A DNA stretch of 64,000 bases from Flavobacterium sp. 9R (GTDB lineage Bacteria > Bacteroidota > Bacteroidia > Flavobacteriales > Flavobacteriaceae), in the NCBI RefSeq assembly GCF_902506345.1, contig NZ_LR733413.1, positions 502,531 to 566,530 of the forward strand, read 5' to 3'. Within the stretch, counting starts at the first letter, position 1, and each line of letters begins with the position of its first letter. Positions 1 through 10,000 of this stretch are shown one piece after another. A program made the position numbers and the translations under genes. The notes under the pieces are model-generated. The model was not told where the DNA came from. It did not search any database and worked only from the letters and a program-made list of their open reading frames with translations.

Positions 1-1340
1 AAGGAACTGACCAAAAAATTGCTGTTTACGATTTAGGTGGAGGTACTTTTGATATCTCTGTATTGGAATTAGGAGACGGAGTTTTCGAAGTATTGTCTAC
101 TAATGGTGATACTCACTTAGGTGGTGATGATTTTGACCAAGTAATCATTGACTGGTTAGCTGACGAATTCAAAGCTGAAGAAGGTATTGATTTACGTTTA
201 GACCCAATGTCATTACAACGTATTAAAGAAGCTGCTGAGAAAGCAAAAATTGAATTGTCTTCTTCTGCAGAAACTGAAATCAACTTGCCATACGTTACAG
301 CTACGGCTTCAGGACCAAAACACTTAGTGAAAAAATTATCTCGTTCTAAATTTGAGCAATTAGCAGATACTTTAGTAAAACGTTCTATGGCTCCAGTAGC
401 ACAAGCATTGAAAGATGCAGGTTTGTCTACTTCTGACATTGACGAAGTTATCTTAGTAGGTGGTTCTACTCGTATGCCAAAAATTGTTGAAGAAGTTGAA
501 AAATTCTTCGGTAAAAAAGCATCTAAAGGAGTTAACCCTGATGAGGTTGTAGCTATTGGAGCTGCTATCCAAGGTGGTGTATTGTCTGGAGATGTAAAAG
601 ATGTATTGTTACTTGACGTTACTCCTTTATCTTTAGGTATCGAAACTATGGGTGGTGTAATGACTACTTTAATCGAAGCTAACACTACTATCCCAACTAA
701 AAAATCTCAAGTTTTCTCTACTGCTGCTGATTCTCAACCATCTGTTGAAATCCACGTATTGCAAGGAGCTAGAGCAATGGCTGCGGATAACAAAACTATT
801 GGTCGTTTCCACTTAGACGGAATTCCACCAGCACCAAGAGGTGTTCCTCAAATTGAAGTTACTTTTGACATTGATGCTAACGGTATCATCAAAGTATCGG
901 CTACTGACAAAGGAACTGGTAAATCTCACGATATTCGTATCGAGGCTTCTTCTGGATTAACTGCTGAAGAAATCGAGAAAATGAAAAAAGATGCAGAAGC
1001 AAATGCTGACGCAGATAGAATTGCAAAAGAAAGAGCAGAGAAATTGAACGAAGCTGACAGTATGATTTTCCAAACAGAATCTCAATTGAAAGAGCTTGGT
1101 GATAAATTATCTGACGATAACAAAGTTGCTGTAGAGTACGCTTTAACTGAATTGAGAATGGCGCACCAATCTCAAGACATTCCAGCTATTCAAACTGCTT
1201 TGGATAACATCAACGCTGCTTGGAAAAAAGCAACTGAAGCGATGTACGCTCAAGGTGAACAAGGTCAAGCTGCTGCTGAGCCACAAGCTCAAGCACAAGG
1301 AGATAATGTTGAAGACGTTGAATTCGAAGAGGTTAAATAA
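1..1340 (+). CDS. dnaK: Molecular chaperone DnaK (Hsp70), 3' part only
   Basis: This is the C-terminal two thirds of the Hsp70 chaperone, which folds client proteins in the cytosol in ATP-driven cycles with DnaJ and GrpE. The reading frame is open from base 3, so the gene begins before the window; an internal methionine at 63 is not the start. The fragment opens inside the nucleotide-binding domain with the DLGGGTFD phosphate motif, continues through GGSTRMPKI, and enters the substrate-binding domain at [13 protein letters not shown]. The helical lid follows, then a Gln/Ala-rich linker and an acidic tail ending EDVEFEEVK, typical of bacterial DnaK. A strong hairpin terminator follows. No dnaJ lies downstream. 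Confidence 0.97.
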   Translation, partial: GTDQKIAVYDLGGGTFDISVLELGDGVFEVLSTNGDTHLGGDDFDQVIIDWLADEFKAEEGIDLRLDPMSLQRIKEAAEKAKIELSSSAETEINLPYVTATASGPKHLVKKLSRSKFEQLADTLVKRSMAPVAQALKDAGLSTSDIDEVILVGGSTRMPKIVEEVEKFFGKKASKGVNPDEVVAIGAAIQGGVLSGDVKDVLLLDVTPLSLGIETMGGVMTTLIEANTTIPTKKSQVFSTAADSQPSVEIHVLQGARAMAADNKTIGRFHLDGIPPAPRGVPQIEVTFDIDANGIIKVSATDKGTGKSHDIRIEASSGLTAEEIEKMKKDAEANADADRIAKERAEKLNEADSMIFQTESQLKELGDKLSDDNKVAVEYALTELRMAHQSQDIPAIQTALDNINAAWKKATEAMYAQGEQGQAAAEPQAQAQGDNVEDVEFEEVK

Positions 1341-1373
1341 GTATTTAGTACCTAGTACTAAGTAGTAAGATTG

Positions 1374-1406
1374 AAACCGAGTCAGTAATGGCTCGGTTTT
1401 TTTTTA
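1374..1406 (+). terminator. Rho-independent terminator of dnaK
   Basis: The arms AACCGAG and CTCGGTT enclose a 10-nt loop and are followed by a run of T. Nearly the same hairpin recurs at 2171-2202, differing at one base in the loop. Confidence 0.85.
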
Positions 1407-1499
1407 TGATTTTTTTAGGAGTTATATCTTACTTTTTAATATTTATTTAAGGATTGTTTTGTTAATTTCGATATAGTTAACACTTAAAAGCTACAGAAT

Positions 1500-2054
1500 A
1501 TGAAAAAAAACTATGCCCTAGGGGTCTTGTTCGCCACGTTCTTGTTTATTGGATGCTCTAATGATGAGGATGAAATACCAAAAAATGTTCAAAAGTCTAA
1601 AGTTGCTGCTACCATTGATGGGAAGGCTTGGGCAGGTGATGTGCAATACGCTAATCTAATAACTGTTAAGGAAAATGAGATTCAAAATCTTAATTTAATA
1701 GTTGATGATGCTAATTATAAAGTTATGATAGGTGTTCTTGAACCAATTAATCTAACTCCTTCAAGTATTCTAAAAGACTATGACTTTACGGATAGCTTTA
1801 TGGGAAGTAATGGTAGGGCAGTTTTTAAACTTATCAAAAAAGTAAATAAAAAAGAGATTACTTACTTTCCAATTAAAGGGTATCTAACGTATACAGCAAT
1901 AGATTTGAACAAAAAAACATTCTCAGGTACGTTTAGTTTTGAAACAAAAATTCAGGAAAGTAAAAATATTTCTAAAGATGCTCCAGAAAAAATCACTATT
2001 ACGGGTACATTTTCAGAGGTTAATTTTTTGACTAAGACGATTTCAAAAAATTAA
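1500..2054 (+). CDS. Hypothetical lipoprotein
   Basis: A 184-residue protein with a lipoprotein signal peptide: a positive start (MKKNY), a hydrophobic stretch and the lipobox FIGC at about residues 16-19, followed by an acidic spacer (SNDEDE) that suggests export to the surface. The rest looks like a single beta-rich domain. The phrase ATIDGKAWAGD followed by alternating strands resembles small flavobacterial lipoproteins of the DUF6252 kind, but this is a weak resemblance and I do not assign a function. It stands alone between two terminators, downstream of dnaK and convergent with fumC. A near-match to the -7 element (TAATTTCG, 1463-1470) lies upstream without a clear -33 element. Confidence 0.8.
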   Translation: MKKNYALGVLFATFLFIGCSNDEDEIPKNVQKSKVAATIDGKAWAGDVQYANLITVKENEIQNLNLIVDDANYKVMIGVLEPINLTPSSILKDYDFTDSFMGSNGRAVFKLIKKVNKKEITYFPIKGYLTYTAIDLNKKTFSGTFSFETKIQESKNISKDAPEKITITGTFSEVNFLTKTISKN

Positions 2055-2068
2055 TGAAATAGGAAGGT

Positions 2069-2148
2069 ATAAAAAAAGGTCTCGTTTTTCAACGAACTGC
2101 ATTGAATAAAAAATGATATGAATCGCTTATCCCGATATTTATCGAGAT
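2069..2148. repeat. Degenerate hairpin remnants between lipoprotein gene and fumC
   Basis: Bases 2069-2084 are identical (16/16) to 3729-3744, the first arm of the terminator downstream of the metalloprotease gene, but the second arm is not preserved here. A second imperfect hairpin pairs ATCCCGATA (2129-2137) with TATCGAGAT (2140-2148). This looks like an accumulation of terminator-type repeats, one of them decayed. Confidence 0.5.
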
Positions 2149-2170
2149 CTTCTGAAGAACATAAATAATG

Positions 2171-2202
2171 AAAACCGAGTCAGAAATGGCTCGGTTTTTT
2201 TT
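2171..2202. terminator. Terminator between convergent lipoprotein gene and fumC
   Basis: The hairpin has arms AACCGAG and CTCGGTT with a T run on the plus strand and an A run on the other side, so it could act in both directions. It is almost a copy of the dnaK terminator. Confidence 0.8.
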
Positions 2203-2208
2203 GTGTTT

Positions 2209-3609
2209 TTATTCCTTTAGTTTACCTACCATTTCTTTGGGGTTTACCCAAGTATCAAAATCATCAGAACTTACATATCCCAATCGAATAGCTTCTTCTT
2301 TTAATGTGGTTCCATTACGATGAGCTGCTTGGGCTATTTCAGCTGATTTGTAATAGCCAATTTTAGGATTCAATGCTGTAACTAACATCAAGGAATTGTT
2401 GACTAGTTCTTCGATACGTTGGTAATTGGGCTCAATACCTTTGATGCAATGCTCTTCAAATGAATAGCAAGCTTCTCCTAACAAGCGCGCTGATTGTAAA
2501 CAATTGGCTGCTATCACAGGCTTAAATACATTCAATTCATACTGTCCTTGCATACCTGCTACTGAAATGGTCACATCATTACCAATTACTTGAGCACAAA
2601 CCATAGTAATGGCTTCACATTGTGTGGGGTTCACTTTTCCTGGCATAATAGAAGATCCTGGCTCGTTTTCCGGAAGCAATAGTTCACCAATTCCTGATCG
2701 TGGTCCAGAACCCAACATCCGAATATCATTGGCTATCTTATTGATGGAAACGGCCAGTTGCTTTAATGCTCCGTGAGTTTCTACAATGGCGTCATGAGCT
2801 GCTAATGCTTCAAATTTATTGGGAGCTGTAACGAATGGATGTCCTGTAAATTGGGAAATGTATTGCGCCACCTTTACATCATATCCTTCTGGTGCGTTGA
2901 GTCCTGTACCTACCGCAGTTCCGCCCAACGCGATTTCTGAAAGATGGGACAAAGTGTTTTGTACTGCTTTTATTCCATAACTCAATTGAGCTACATATCC
3001 GGAGAATTCTTGACCAAGAGTTAGTGGGGTAGCATCCATTAGGTGGGTACGACCTATTTTGACAATGTCATTAAATGTTTCAACTTTAGTTTTAAGTGTG
3101 TCTCTTAACTTTTCAACACCTGGCAATGTAATTTCAGTGATTACTTTATATACCGCAATATGCATCGCTGTTGGAAATGTGTCGTTGGAGGATTGTGATT
3201 GATTGACATCGTCGTTCGCTTTGATAAACGGCTTTCCTTCACCAATTTTTAATCCTTTGAGTACTTGAGCTCGATTAGCAATAACCTCATTGATATTCAT
3301 ATTACTTTGTGTTCCGGAACCCGTTTGCCAAATGACAAGTGGGAATTGATCCGCTAAAGCTCCAGATAGAATTTCATCACAAACGGTTGCAATGGCCTCT
3401 CTTTTTTCAAGAGATAAAAAACCTAGTTCACAATTGGTATATGCGGCTGCCTTTTTTAAATAAGCAAATCCTTCAATGATTTCTTTGGGCATTGAAGCGG
3501 GTGGACCAATCTTGAAATTATTTCTGGAGCGTTCGGTTTGTGCACCCCAATATTTATCAGCTGGTACTTGAATGGTTCCTATGGTGTCTTTTTCTATTCT
3601 GAATTCCAT
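2209..3609 (-). CDS. fumC: Class II fumarate hydratase (fumarase C)
   Basis: Catalyses the reversible hydration of fumarate to L-malate in the TCA cycle, as a cytosolic homotetramer. The 466-residue length matches class II fumarases (about 465). Visible hallmarks are the substrate-binding stretch [17 protein letters not shown], the TH motif in [10 protein letters not shown] that carries the catalytic-region histidine, and the superfamily signature [11 protein letters not shown]. The start at 3609 is the only good one: the sequence opens directly with [15 protein letters not shown], the normal N-terminus. An exact -7 element lies about 30 bases upstream. It is a single-gene unit, convergent with the lipoprotein gene. 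Confidence 0.96.
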   Translation of the reverse strand: MEFRIEKDTIGTIQVPADKYWGAQTERSRNNFKIGPPASMPKEIIEGFAYLKKAAAYTNCELGFLSLEKREAIATVCDEILSGALADQFPLVIWQTGSGTQSNMNINEVIANRAQVLKGLKIGEGKPFIKANDDVNQSQSSNDTFPTAMHIAVYKVITEITLPGVEKLRDTLKTKVETFNDIVKIGRTHLMDATPLTLGQEFSGYVAQLSYGIKAVQNTLSHLSEIALGGTAVGTGLNAPEGYDVKVAQYISQFTGHPFVTAPNKFEALAAHDAIVETHGALKQLAVSINKIANDIRMLGSGPRSGIGELLLPENEPGSSIMPGKVNPTQCEAITMVCAQVIGNDVTISVAGMQGQYELNVFKPVIAANCLQSARLLGEACYSFEEHCIKGIEPNYQRIEELVNNSLMLVTALNPKIGYYKSAEIAQAAHRNGTTLKEEAIRLGYVSSDDFDTWVNPKEMVGKLKE

Positions 3610-3638
3610 AATCTTATGGTTTTAATATGAATACTACT

Positions 3639-3646
3639 CAAATTTA
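3639..3646 (-). promoter_or_regulatory. Candidate -7 element of fumC
   Basis: Read on the minus strand this is TAAATTTG, an exact match to the Bacteroidota TAnnTTTG element, leaving a leader of about 25 nt before the fumC ATG. No TTG is found at the usual -33 spacing, so the call is tentative. Confidence 0.4.
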
Positions 3647-3730
3647 GTGAATACCACCGTTTTTGATTGGTTTAAATGGAACTGTTTTTAATTCATTGGT
3701 TTTATATTGGTTAAATACAAATATGAACAT

Positions 3731-3763
3731 AAAAAAAGGTCTCGCTATTAACGAGACCTTTTG
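3731..3763 (-). terminator. Terminator of the zinc metalloprotease gene
   Basis: The 9-bp arms AAGGTCTCG and CGAGACCTT enclose a 7-nt loop. On the minus strand the hairpin is followed by seven T. It sits 24 bases beyond the stop of the metalloprotease gene. Confidence 0.85.
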
Positions 3764-3786
3764 ATATTCAACTAAAACGTTGCTTG

Positions 3787-6339
3787 TTATTTTGGATTCA
3801 AAGCACTGTCGATTCGAGCTACTAAATCCAATAAGTGGAATTTACTCAAACGATCCATTCTTGCTGCAGCGACTTTCATTTCGTTTTTCAATCCTACCAA
3901 TTGTCCTCTAGCGATAGAAGGCAAATCGGTTTGGGCTAAATTTACAGTTCTTGAATTCATACCATAAGCCGCACCAACACTGTTAGAACGTACTACAGCA
4001 TTACCTGGTTTTAGCATAGCAATAACTTTATCCACATACAATTTTTGAATGTTTCTGCGGTAAATGTCTATTTTGGCACCACCAGCTAATTCTGAGAAGA
4101 TTCCTTTTTTCAAGTCGGTCATTAATTCATCTACAGAATAGTTTTCTGGACTCATAGCTGCAGTTTCCATCAAACGTACCATTCTGTCTCCAGCTAATAA
4201 GTTAGAAAGGGTTCCGTCTTGCATCGCTTTGATAGCTTCCACACCACTTTCAGGATTGATTTTGGATAATACGTTAGGATCCATTAACCATTTTGGTGTA
4301 GCAAATAATTGAGTGTTCAAGAACGTAACGGCTTCTTTTTGGATGCTTTTTGGAACTACTTCGAATTGGTTACCTGACATATCATAGGTTTTAGGTGTGT
4401 CATAAATACCACCTACGTTTTTAGTCACGTGTCCCATGTAGCGTCTGAATTGTCCAGTCAAAGCATTGTACATTTCTTCTAATTCTGAATAGCTTTCTCC
4501 TTTTTCAGCACTCCAAATGATTAAGTTTGGCAAAATACGTTTTAAGTTTTTGATTCCGTATGCAGAAGCTTTCATAGCATTGTCTCCAATATCTTCTGTT
4601 TGGTATCTTGGATCATAAGGGCTAGATTCTGTTCCAAACCACAAACGACGATTTTTGTAGGCTTCTTTGGTCATCTCATTCAAGATGGCTTTTTCTGCTT
4701 TTTCATCTTTGGCGTCAGCAAAATAAGAATACCCCCATTTGATGGCCCATTTGTCATAATCACCAATTCTTGGGAATAAGTGTTTTACGCCATCTTCTGG
4801 CTGTGCTACGTAGTTGAAACGAGCATAATCCATAATAGAAGAGGTATGACCGTTCTTTTCTTGGAAAGCAGCATCTCTAAGTTTTTCTACTGGAGTAGCA
4901 TTACTTGCTCCCATGTTGTGACGTAAACCTAAAGTATGTCCCACTTCGTGAGAAGAAACAAAACGAATCAATTCGCCCATTAGGTTGTCATCAAATTGTT
5001 TTTTTCTTGCCGCTGGATCAACAGCTGCAGTTTGAATTAAATACCAGTTTCTCAACAAACTCATAATGTTGTGGTACCATCCAATATGGCTTTCTAGGAT
5101 TTCCCCAGATCTTGGATCGTGTACGTTTGGACCGTAAGCATTTTGAATATCGGCAGCAAAATAACGTAATACAGAGAAACGCGCATCTTCTAAACTCATC
5201 GTTGGGTCATTCTCTGGCCAATATTCGCCACGAATAGCATTTTTCCAACCAGCGGCTTCAAAAGCTACTTGCCAGTCGTCAATTCCTTGCTTGATGAATT
5301 TTCTCCATTTGATAGGAGTAGCAGGATCGATGTAGTACACGATTGGTTTTTTCGGTTCGATCAATTCACCTCTTTTTTGTTTGGCAGCGTCATCCGCGTT
5401 TTTAGGCTCTAATTTCCAACGAACAGCAAAAGTTTCAGTATCCGATTTTTGAGATTCTTCTTCAAAAACATCGATTTGGTTAGCAAAGAAACCAACACGA
5501 GCATCAAAAGTTCTTTTACGCATAGGTACTTTTGGTAACAATAACATCGAAGTATTCAATTCAATAGTCACCACTCCTGCATCCAACGCAGCAGGTAAGT
5601 TGGTTCCAATTCTAGGTGTTGGATTCAACGATAACTGTGGTGCAGTAGTAGCGTACGTTTTTACGGTTTTGATTTCAACATTAATTGGGTAACTGCTCAT
5701 TTTTTGAATAAAAGAGCGGTCTTTTTGAAACCCTTGAATATTGAGTAATTGCTTTTTGATAGGATCCAAAGAGAAAGTTTGTAAATCCGATTCAAATGTT
5801 GGAGTTACATCAATTACATAACCTGTAGTTTCTTTTCCTTCTTTTTTGAAGGCTAAAATTTCATAGTTACCAATAATTGGGTCAGCTGATGAATTTTTTA
5901 CTGCTTGAGCAATAGGTTTGTCCTCATCTGGAGAAGTAATTACGTGTGTAATAGAGCGTAACAAAAGGTTGTTGTTCAATCCTTTTTCCCATTTGATAAC
6001 TTGACGATTTACTTCTTCACCCCCAAAAACACCTCCACCTGCTGGAGTTTTAGAATAACGGGTGATCGTCATGATTTCTTTACCAATAAGCGTATCGTTG
6101 ATTTCGAAAAGAAACTTATTGTCGGTAGTTTTGTGAATGTCGAAAAGCCCTTTTTGAGTAACGGCAGTAGAATCGACTACTTTGTTATACGGTTTAGGAC
6201 CTTTTTTTTCTGGAGCTTTTTGTTCCACTTTCGGAGCTTCTTTGCCCGCATCTTTCTTTTTTTTGCTTTGTGCAAAGGTTACTTCGGTACCGCATAAAAG
6301 AAGTGCAGTACTAAGCAATAACAATTTGGTTTTTGACAT
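3787..6339 (-). CDS. Secreted zinc-dependent metalloprotease (DUF5117/DUF5118 type)
   Basis: A large exported zincin of about 850 residues. The extended zinc site HEVGHTLGLRHNMGAS (HExxH at about residues 464-468) and a downstream SSIMDYARF resembling a Met-turn place it with metzincin-like proteases. The N-terminal beta-rich half and the overall layout match the Bacteroidota family annotated with DUF5117 and DUF5118; its substrates are not established. I start it at the ATG at 6339, giving MSKTKLLLLSTALLLC and a clean Sec signal peptide ending near FAQS. The longer frame to 6426 would put 29 residues before the signal. After the signal comes a Lys/Pro-rich linker. It is monocistronic, with its own terminator. 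Confidence 0.88.
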   Translation of the reverse strand: MSKTKLLLLSTALLLCGTEVTFAQSKKKKDAGKEAPKVEQKAPEKKGPKPYNKVVDSTAVTQKGLFDIHKTTDNKFLFEINDTLIGKEIMTITRYSKTPAGGGVFGGEEVNRQVIKWEKGLNNNLLLRSITHVITSPDEDKPIAQAVKNSSADPIIGNYEILAFKKEGKETTGYVIDVTPTFESDLQTFSLDPIKKQLLNIQGFQKDRSFIQKMSSYPINVEIKTVKTYATTAPQLSLNPTPRIGTNLPAALDAGVVTIELNTSMLLLPKVPMRKRTFDARVGFFANQIDVFEEESQKSDTETFAVRWKLEPKNADDAAKQKRGELIEPKKPIVYYIDPATPIKWRKFIKQGIDDWQVAFEAAGWKNAIRGEYWPENDPTMSLEDARFSVLRYFAADIQNAYGPNVHDPRSGEILESHIGWYHNIMSLLRNWYLIQTAAVDPAARKKQFDDNLMGELIRFVSSHEVGHTLGLRHNMGASNATPVEKLRDAAFQEKNGHTSSIMDYARFNYVAQPEDGVKHLFPRIGDYDKWAIKWGYSYFADAKDEKAEKAILNEMTKEAYKNRRLWFGTESSPYDPRYQTEDIGDNAMKASAYGIKNLKRILPNLIIWSAEKGESYSELEEMYNALTGQFRRYMGHVTKNVGGIYDTPKTYDMSGNQFEVVPKSIQKEAVTFLNTQLFATPKWLMDPNVLSKINPESGVEAIKAMQDGTLSNLLAGDRMVRLMETAAMSPENYSVDELMTDLKKGIFSELAGGAKIDIYRRNIQKLYVDKVIAMLKPGNAVVRSNSVGAAYGMNSRTVNLAQTDLPSIARGQLVGLKNEMKVAAARMDRLSKFHLLDLVARIDSALNPK

Positions 6340-6657
6340 ATTGTTTTGATTTTTTAGAGATAATAGATTTTTGAAAATTCTACAATGAAATAGTTTTCTT
6401 GCTTCAAACCTATTAAAAAAAAACAAAAAAAGCGCAGTTTTGTAAGTTAAAATTTAAAGATTAACAAATGTTGATAGCAGTTTTAAAATAATTTAAAACC
6501 TGATTTTTCTCATAAATAGTACTGTTTTTTTATTTTATTTTTGTCAAAAATATAACTAGTGTAACCACAGTACGTTCTGTAATTTGTAAAGTCAAATGAC
6601 TTGAATTCAGCTAAATATTAATTTATTTTTCGTAATATTACTAGATAAATTCAATTC
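6340..6657. promoter_or_regulatory. 318-bp intergenic region between divergent metalloprotease gene and corA
   Basis: No gene is seen here. On the minus strand, 6405-6412 reads TAGGTTTG, an exact TAnnTTTG element 66 bases before the metalloprotease ATG. On the plus strand, a TTG at 6601-6603 is followed after 20 nt by TATTTTTC (6624-6631, 7 of 8 matches), about 26 bases before corA. Both are tentative promoter calls. Confidence 0.35.
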
Positions 6658-7728
6658 ATGAGAAAAATAAAATACCGCAAAGGACGAAAAGTACAGCCCA
6701 ATAGTTTAGAATATACGGGTGTTCACAAAAACAAAGAGTCGGAGATGCAACTTTTTGTTTATGATGGAGTTAGCTTTTCTGAGTATATGGATTTTGAATT
6801 GAAAGAGTTGACCAAACAAGTTGATTTTGCTAAAAATAATTGGTTGAATATTCATGGCTTAAACAATCTTGAATTGATTAAGGCGATAGGTTCTCATTTT
6901 TCGATTGATACTTATGTTTTGTCAGATGTACTAAACACAAGTCGAAGAACTAAGTTGGAAGAATCTCACGATCGTTTGTTTTTTAATATTAAATCGATTT
7001 TGCCAACAGAGCATTCTGATAATATTAATGTTGAGCAAATTAGTTTTTTGTTAAAAGATGGTTTGCTTATTTCATTTCAAGAAAAGCGTTCGGATTTTTT
7101 TACTCATATTCGAGAACGCATTCGTCAGAACTCGGTTATTTTGAGGACCAAAAAAACGGATTATCTGTTGTATACCTTGCTTGATGCTGTAATGGAAAAT
7201 TTTTACATCACCATCGAAAATGAAGAAGACCGTTTGGAAGAGATTATGAATTTATCTAAAACTAGCTCTGACCCAGTAATTTTACAGCGAATAGAAAAAC
7301 ATAGGGATAATTTCAATTTTTTAAAGCGTGCCATTATTCCGCTACGCGATTCGTTATATGATATAAAAAGTATAAAAGACGATAACACTTTTAATGTAAT
7401 GCAACCCGATAGTTTTGTGTTTTTTGCTCGTTTGTACCAAAAAACATTAGAACTTTTGGAACAAATTGATTCGGATATGAGTTTATTAGAAAGTGCTTCG
7501 AATTTCTTTTTTACAACGCAATCGCACAAGATGAATGAAATTATGAAAACGCTAACTATAGTATCGGCTATTTTTATTCCGTTGACATTTATAGTTGGCG
7601 TTTATGGGATGAACTTTGATAATATGCCAGAATTGCGTTATCAAAACGGTTATTTTTATATACTATTATTGATGTTGGCCATTGGAATTGCAATGGTAGT
7701 TTACTTCAAAAAGAGGCGTTGGTTTTAG
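6658..7728 (+). CDS. corA: Magnesium/cobalt transporter CorA
   Basis: An inner-membrane pentameric channel for Mg2+ uptake, also carrying Co2+ or Ni2+ in many members. The 356-residue protein has the expected long cytosolic N-terminal alpha/beta and coiled-coil domain, then two C-terminal transmembrane helices. Between them lies the selectivity motif YGMNF (near residue 320) in the usual context FIVGVYGMNFDNMPEL. It ends with a short basic tail (KKRRWF). The first 35 residues are basic and would lie in the cytosol. It is followed after 49 bp by pta, so read-through is possible but not shown. Confidence 0.95.
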   Translation: MRKIKYRKGRKVQPNSLEYTGVHKNKESEMQLFVYDGVSFSEYMDFELKELTKQVDFAKNNWLNIHGLNNLELIKAIGSHFSIDTYVLSDVLNTSRRTKLEESHDRLFFNIKSILPTEHSDNINVEQISFLLKDGLLISFQEKRSDFFTHIRERIRQNSVILRTKKTDYLLYTLLDAVMENFYITIENEEDRLEEIMNLSKTSSDPVILQRIEKHRDNFNFLKRAIIPLRDSLYDIKSIKDDNTFNVMQPDSFVFFARLYQKTLELLEQIDSDMSLLESASNFFFTTQSHKMNEIMKTLTIVSAIFIPLTFIVGVYGMNFDNMPELRYQNGYFYILLLMLAIGIAMVVYFKKRRWF

Positions 7729-7777
7729 TGTTTATAGAGGATTTTAGAATAGGAAAAAATGATTAAAATTAGTTACA

Positions 7778-9871
7778 ATGAATAAAGCAATATACATAGC
7801 CACTAGCGAACAAAACTGTGGTAAATCGATTATCAGTTTAGGATTAATGCAGTTGTTAATTGGTAAAACAGCTCGCGTTGGGTACTTTAGACCAATTATA
7901 GAGGATTTTGAGGAAGGACAGTTTGACAATCATATTGAAACTGTGATTTCTCATTTTGGATTGGATATGAAGTTTGAAGATGCTTATGCTTTTACCAAGA
8001 GCAAATTAATCAAGAAAAAGAACAAAGGAAAGATTGGTGAAGTACTGGATGTGATTATTGAAAAATTCAAACGACTGGAAGAAAAGTTTGATTTTGTTCT
8101 GGTAGAAGGAACGAGTTTTATAGGAGAAGGTACCGCTATAGAATTAGGAATTAATGTTCTTATTGCTAAAAATCTAGGTATCCCAACTATCATCATTGGT
8201 TCAGGTATTGGCAAAACACTAGAAGAATTGGTAGATAGTTTGTATTTGGCTTACGATACGTTCAAAGTAAAAGATGTTGAAGTGATTTCGGTGATTGCTA
8301 ATAAAGTACAACCTGAAAATATTGAATTGGTTACGAATGATTTGAAAAAGAACCTACCAAGTTCAGTTTTAATCAATACGATTCCATTGATTTCGAGTTT
8401 GAACAATCCAACGGTTCAAGAAATTGTAAATGAGATTGGTGCCAAAGTGTTGTTTGGTCACGAATATTTGAACAACCAAACTGGAAGTTATAGTATTGGA
8501 GCGATGCAATTGCCTAATTATTTATTGCATCTAAAAGAAAATGGTTTGATCATTACGCCGGGTGACCGTGCCGATATTATTTTGGGTGCGTTACAAGCCA
8601 ATGAGTCGGCTAATTATCCTTCTGTTTCTGGAATTGTTTTGACAGGAAATATTATGCCAGAGGAAAGTATTTTGAAATTGATTGAAGGGTTGTCAACAGT
8701 GGTTCCAATTCTTACTGTAGAAGGCGGAACGTATAATATTTCGAATCAAATTGGTGCGATTAAGTCTAAGATTTATGCCAACAATACACAGAAAATCGAA
8801 ACCTCGATAGCTACTTTCGAAAAATATGTAGATATTGATGCTTTGGCGGAGAAGTTTACCTCTTTCGAATCAGATGGTATTACACCAAAGATGTTCCAAT
8901 ACAATTTGGTAAAACGTGCCAAAAAACATCGCAAACATATTGTGCTACCTGAAGGAAATGACGAGCGAATTTTAATTGCGGCTTCGCGTTTGCAACTTAT
9001 GGATGTGGTTGATATTTCTATCATTGGTAACCGAAAACAAGTGGAGAGCAAAGTAGCAGAACTTGGTTTAGACTTTGATTTTGATAAAGTAGCGATAATT
9101 AATCCAACGGAATCAGAGCATTATGAGGATTATGTAAACACCTATTATGAACTTCGAAAAGCCAAAAATGTATCGTTGGCGATGGCAAGGGATTTAATGG
9201 AAGATGTGTCTTATTTTGGTACGATGATGGTGTACAAAGGACACGCTGACGGAATGGTTTCGGGAGCGGCGCATACGACGCAACATACTATTTTGCCAGC
9301 GCTTCAGTTTATCAAAACTAAGCCTAATTCGTCTGTGGTTTCTTCCGTGTTCTTTATGTGTTTAGAAGATAGAGTTTCTGTTTTTGGAGATTGCGCGATT
9401 AATCCGAATCCAACCGCAGAACAATTGGCAGAAATCGCTATTTCATCGGCGGATTCGAGTTTGGCATTTGGAATAGACCCTAAAGTAGCGATGTTGTCGT
9501 ATTCTTCTGGAACTTCTGGTAAAGGTGATGAAGTGGAGAAAGTAAGAGCCGCTACCGAAATTGTAAAAGCCAAACGTCCTGATATTAAAATTGAAGGACC
9601 GATTCAGTATGACGCTGCGGTAGATATGAGTGTGGGTAAAAGTAAAATGCCAGATTCACAAGTTGCAGGACAGGCTAGTGTCTTGATTTTTCCAGATTTG
9701 AATACAGGAAATAACACCTATAAAGCGGTTCAAAGAGAAACTGGCGCCTTGGCGATTGGTCCAATGTTGCAAGGATTGAACAAACCGGTGAACGATTTGA
9801 GTAGAGGTTGTACGGTGGATGATATCATCAATACGGTGGTAATTACTGCCATACAAGCACAAGGATTGTAA
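7778..9871 (+). CDS. pta: Phosphate acetyltransferase
   Basis: Interconverts acetyl-CoA and acetyl phosphate in acetate overflow or assimilation. The 697-residue protein has the long-form architecture. An N-terminal P-loop NTPase-like domain (about 1-210, ATSEQNCGKS) resembles dethiobiotin synthetase. A DRTGG domain (about 215-330) follows, then the catalytic PTA domain (about 375-690), beginning AKKHRKHIVLPEGNDERIL and containing GAAHTT and SYSSGTSGKGDEVEKV. Acetate kinase follows in the same direction after about 195 bp that contain a dispersed repeat and a possible separate promoter. Confidence 0.96.
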   Translation: MNKAIYIATSEQNCGKSIISLGLMQLLIGKTARVGYFRPIIEDFEEGQFDNHIETVISHFGLDMKFEDAYAFTKSKLIKKKNKGKIGEVLDVIIEKFKRLEEKFDFVLVEGTSFIGEGTAIELGINVLIAKNLGIPTIIIGSGIGKTLEELVDSLYLAYDTFKVKDVEVISVIANKVQPENIELVTNDLKKNLPSSVLINTIPLISSLNNPTVQEIVNEIGAKVLFGHEYLNNQTGSYSIGAMQLPNYLLHLKENGLIITPGDRADIILGALQANESANYPSVSGIVLTGNIMPEESILKLIEGLSTVVPILTVEGGTYNISNQIGAIKSKIYANNTQKIETSIATFEKYVDIDALAEKFTSFESDGITPKMFQYNLVKRAKKHRKHIVLPEGNDERILIAASRLQLMDVVDISIIGNRKQVESKVAELGLDFDFDKVAIINPTESEHYEDYVNTYYELRKAKNVSLAMARDLMEDVSYFGTMMVYKGHADGMVSGAAHTTQHTILPALQFIKTKPNSSVVSSVFFMCLEDRVSVFGDCAINPNPTAEQLAEIAISSADSSLAFGIDPKVAMLSYSSGTSGKGDEVEKVRAATEIVKAKRPDIKIEGPIQYDAAVDMSVGKSKMPDSQVAGQASVLIFPDLNTGNNTYKAVQRETGALAIGPMLQGLNKPVNDLSRGCTVDDIINTVVITAIQAQGL

Positions 9872-9901
9872 ATGTTTACAAAAAGGTAAGTTGTTGCCTT
9901 T

Positions 9902-9978
9902 TAGCCCCGGTAGGAATGAAAATCCTTTTGCCCCGATTTTTTTCGGGGAAAAAGATTATAATGGATGACGGGACTTTG
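9902..9978. repeat. Dispersed flavobacterial extragenic repeat, copy 1
   Basis: The segment begins TAGCCCCGG and ends GACGGGACTTTG, with an internal hairpin CCCCGA / TCGGGG. The outer ends (AGCCC / GGGACT) also pair, giving a nested stem. The same boundary sequences flank 53401-53460, so this is a repeat unit rather than a simple terminator. Confidence 0.6.
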
Positions 9979-9992
9979 ACCACAAGAAAGCG

Positions 9993-10000
9993 TATTTTTG
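9993..10000 (+). promoter_or_regulatory. Candidate -7 element for ackA
   Basis: TATTTTTG matches TAnnTTTG exactly, 66 bases before the ackA ATG. A TTTG at 9975-9978, the end of the dispersed repeat, is only 14 nt upstream. That is shorter than the usual spacing of about 19, so the promoter may be weak or misread. Confidence 0.35.

Noticed and set aside
113..685. 190-aa open frame antisense to dnaK
   Set aside because: It is a shadow of the strongly conserved DnaK frame; its sequence is low-complexity Ser/Thr-rich and resembles no protein.
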